Position numbers and translations under genes: made by a program. A DNA stretch of 64,000 nucleotides from Shewanella psychrophila (GTDB lineage Bacteria > Pseudomonadota > Gammaproteobacteria > Enterobacterales > Shewanellaceae). Every line of letters begins with the position of its first letter. Position 1 is the first letter of the stretch. The notes under the pieces are model-generated. The model ran no database searches. It saw only the letters and a program-made list of their open reading frames with translations, and was not told where the DNA came from. Location of the stretch: contig NZ_CP014782.1 of the NCBI RefSeq assembly GCF_002005305.1, positions 2,108,001-2,172,000 of the forward strand. The letters run 5' to 3'. Shown one piece after another: positions 62,329 to 64,000 of this stretch.

Positions 62329-63428
62329 AGCAGTACCTCAAACATCACGGTAAAATGGTCGTTATAACGTTTCTCTTCTACATCTTTAACTGACACATCT
62401 TCAAAGCCCACGTTCAGCATAAATGGGATAATGCTGGCGCCAGGGGCATCTATCTGCCCTATGCCTTCATCGACTAAGCTGCCATTGTTAACCAGCTCAG
62501 GTGAAGAGCTACATCCCTGGCAGGTAATGCTATAGGGAATACTGGTGGAACCGCCCATATCTGGTTTCAATGTATAGTCGTTGGCATCTTTACTGATGAG
62601 CTTGAATTTAAGTCCGTTTTGAAAATAACCCAACGCCGAGATCTTAAAGCCTGTGGTACCACTCACGGTATGCTTACAGGTGTCATATTCCGGTGTGATA
62701 TGGCCGTTACCTAGCACATTGATACGGCTGATCACGCTCGGGTTATAGGCTATCTGCATCGAAAATGTAATGGGGATATTACGATAGGTCTTAACCGCCT
62801 CAGAGATGTTCGCCTTAAAGCCATAACTGATAACCGCGGTAACCGTGCCGGAATATATTCCTTTGGGCTTGCCCTTCATACGCTCGATTAATTCCCCCTT
62901 ATCTAAACTGATTATGGGCTGGTAGCGTTTAAAAGGAACCGTCGGGTTATCGAAATTAATACTCTGGTTTGCAATGCAAAAACCGCTACCACTAGTACTT
63001 AGCACAGTACTGGTTCCGGCAATCGTTGATTGATCACACACTAAATAGCTATCGGCATACGGCGTCTGAGTAAACTGACCTGAGACTTGATACTTAACCC
63101 CACTCATTTTTATCGGCATCGACACATGGTCTGAGCCACTCGATAGTTCAATATTCATATCTGTGGGTGTGGTATATGTCCCCGGTACCCACTTAGTGGT
63201 CTCAGGTAGCCTAGCAGGGGTGAACCAATAGTTAGGACGAATAAACTCGCCATCATTGCTGGCATTGGCCCACTCCAGCTTGTCGCCTGTCAACTTACCG
63301 TTGATGGTGAACGCTGCGGCAGGCTTGGCACATAGCAATGAAGATAGTGCCAAGCAACTAATAGCGAACAACTTCTGTACAGCAACAGTGTGAGTACCTA
63401 AAAATGGCTTTAACGATAGCGTATGCAT
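62325..63428 (-). CDS. putative fimbrial minor/tip subunit
   Basis: The 367-residue product has a signal peptide (about residues 18-38, ending KPAAA) and a beta-rich secreted body with Cys pairs (LVCDQSTIAGT...GFCIANQ; ITCQGC). Its C-terminal strand FTVMFEVLL resembles a donor-strand-type pilin end. The length and the order after a chaperone-like gene recall the tip protein of alpha-class (CS1/CFA-I type) pili, but no sequence motif is decisive. It overlaps the OmpA-type gene by 4 bp and begins one base after the upstream stop, so the three are co-translated. Confidence 0.6.
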   Translation of the reverse strand: MHTLSLKPFLGTHTVAVQKLFAISCLALSSLLCAKPAAAFTINGKLTGDKLEWANASNDGEFIRPNYWFTPARLPETTKWVPGTYTTPTDMNIELSSGSDHVSMPIKMSGVKYQVSGQFTQTPYADSYLVCDQSTIAGTSTVLSTSGSGFCIANQSINFDNPTVPFKRYQPIISLDKGELIERMKGKPKGIYSGTVTAVISYGFKANISEAVKTYRNIPITFSMQIAYNPSVISRINVLGNGHITPEYDTCKHTVSGTTGFKISALGYFQNGLKFKLISKDANDYTLKPDMGGSTSIPYSITCQGCSSSPELVNNGSLVDEGIGQIDAPGASIIPFMLNVGFEDVSVKDVEEKRYNDHFTVMFEVLL

Positions 63429-63429
63429 C

Positions 63430-64000
63430 TTATTCTCCTCGATTTAAGGTGATCTCTTCCTTGAAAGACTCATCATGATTAAGCACCATCACTTCGAGTT
63501 CATCACGCTGTAAATCGTTTGGCACATGCACATTGCGAGTACGGCCAGCAAGAATGGTAAAGTTGGCCTTACACAGGGCCCTATCACTTTCATCACCCCC
63601 CTTCCCATTACTATTAGTACTAGTATTAGTATTAGTAATCGATGCTTTATTTTTACTGCACTGGTCGATAACGATATCTATCATGGTATTACCGCTATTT
63701 TTCGCCATGATTGTCTCGCCTTTATAGGCCAGCAAGTACTCAACCTTGCTCTCTTTAGCCGGCACTATGTAATAAGGAGAAAAGCCGAACAACATACTGA
63801 TTTTTGATTGCTCTTTGCCTTCGGTGCTGTAAGACACTGGCTGAATATTGATCTGGTAAACTTGATCTCTATCGGTCACACACTTATCACCACAAATACT
63901 TTCCACCAAAATCTCTTTGACCATATTTGGCTCGATAACCAGTTTCGATGGTTTAGTCGCGATCCCCCATGAGTCGAGGTTTTCTCTGGTGTAGGGGATC
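63430..64000 (-). CDS. putative periplasmic fimbrial chaperone (partial, 5' end beyond window)
   Basis: The frame is open to the window edge. Visible residues run from IPYTRENLDSWGIATKPSKLVIEPNMVKE to the end. They include paired Cys (CGDKC), a beta-rich first half with YQINIQPVSYS and FSPYYIVPAKESKV, and a C-terminal domain with a long Asn/Thr/Ser-rich loop (NTNTSTNSNGKGGDES). The pattern of a short beta-sandwich with a basic PSK-like segment suits pilus chaperones of the alternative chaperone-usher class. The usher and major subunit would lie beyond the edge. Confidence 0.5.
   Translation of the reverse strand, partial: IPYTRENLDSWGIATKPSKLVIEPNMVKEILVESICGDKCVTDRDQVYQINIQPVSYSTEGKEQSKISMLFGFSPYYIVPAKESKVEYLLAYKGETIMAKNSGNTMIDIVIDQCSKNKASITNTNTSTNSNGKGGDESDRALCKANFTILAGRTRNVHVPNDLQRDELEVMVLNHDESFKEEITLNRGE

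Overview
The window reads as chromosomal DNA of a marine Shewanella (Gammaproteobacteria). The strongest evidence is the metal-reduction locus at about 25.2-41.2 kb. Its products match what I remember of the S. oneidensis MtrD/E/F, OmcA and MtrC/A/B proteins over long stretches, and it lies beside feoAB. The flanking housekeeping order (ppiD-hupB-lon-clpX-clpP-tig, tRNAs, folD, cysS, ppiB, lpxH, miaE, glnS, feoBA) also fits that genus. All calls come from reading the sequence and from memory of the families; no database search was run.

Layout. 1-3.6 kb is an accessory insert: a diverged 3' fragment of ppiD with its terminator, a lipoprotein carrying pentapeptide repeats and a Gly-rich domain, and repeat-rich spacers. 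3.6-12.1 kb is the minus-strand proteostasis block (ppiD, hupB, lon behind a heat-shock-type promoter, clpX, clpP, tig). 12.2-12.7 kb holds tRNA-Pro, -Arg and -His. 13.1-19 kb holds folD, cysS, ppiB, lpxH, miaE and a Yip1-type membrane protein. 19-20.3 kb is an IS3-family element with a 3-bp target duplication. 20.4-24.8 kb is glnS and feoAB.

25.2-41.1 kb is the extracellular electron transfer locus, all on the plus strand: mtrD-mtrE-mtrF, an additional decaheme lipoprotein, omcA, then mtrC-mtrA-mtrB. It encodes two periplasmic decahemes (MtrD, MtrA), two outer-membrane porin sheaths (MtrE, MtrB) and four surface decaheme lipoproteins. I counted 60 CXXCH motifs. Candidate Fur, FNR and CRP sites sit in the feoA-mtrD intergenic region, and Fur-like boxes precede omcA and mtrC. 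This would tie ferrous iron uptake to ferric iron respiration.

41.2-45.8 kb is a mobile-element scar: a decayed REP-type transposase gene with a 263-bp MITE nested in it, then two identical IS903-type elements in inverted orientation. Their 9-bp target duplication is now split between the two copies, so the DNA between them has been inverted. 45.8-49.9 kb holds a UDG-like protein, a GAF-GGDEF diguanylate cyclase, a lipoprotein and a frameshifted cdaR. 49.9-50.7 kb is an array of structured repeats. 50.7-56 kb is an RND efflux pair with a divergent TetR regulator and a 6 x 11-bp repeat array at the promoter. 56.6-58 kb looks like a few integron-type gene cassettes. 58.1-59.2 kb is an intact REP-associated transposase. 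59.9-64 kb holds a glycosyltransferase and the end of a fimbria-like chaperone/tip/OmpA operon that runs off the window.

The most unusual element is a family of intergenic double hairpins (80-205, 50304-50593, with related single hairpins elsewhere). Their stems differ from copy to copy but keep pairing, while loops and spacing stay fixed. A second theme is short tandem arrays with 7-bp or 11-bp periods whose unit sequences are unrelated.
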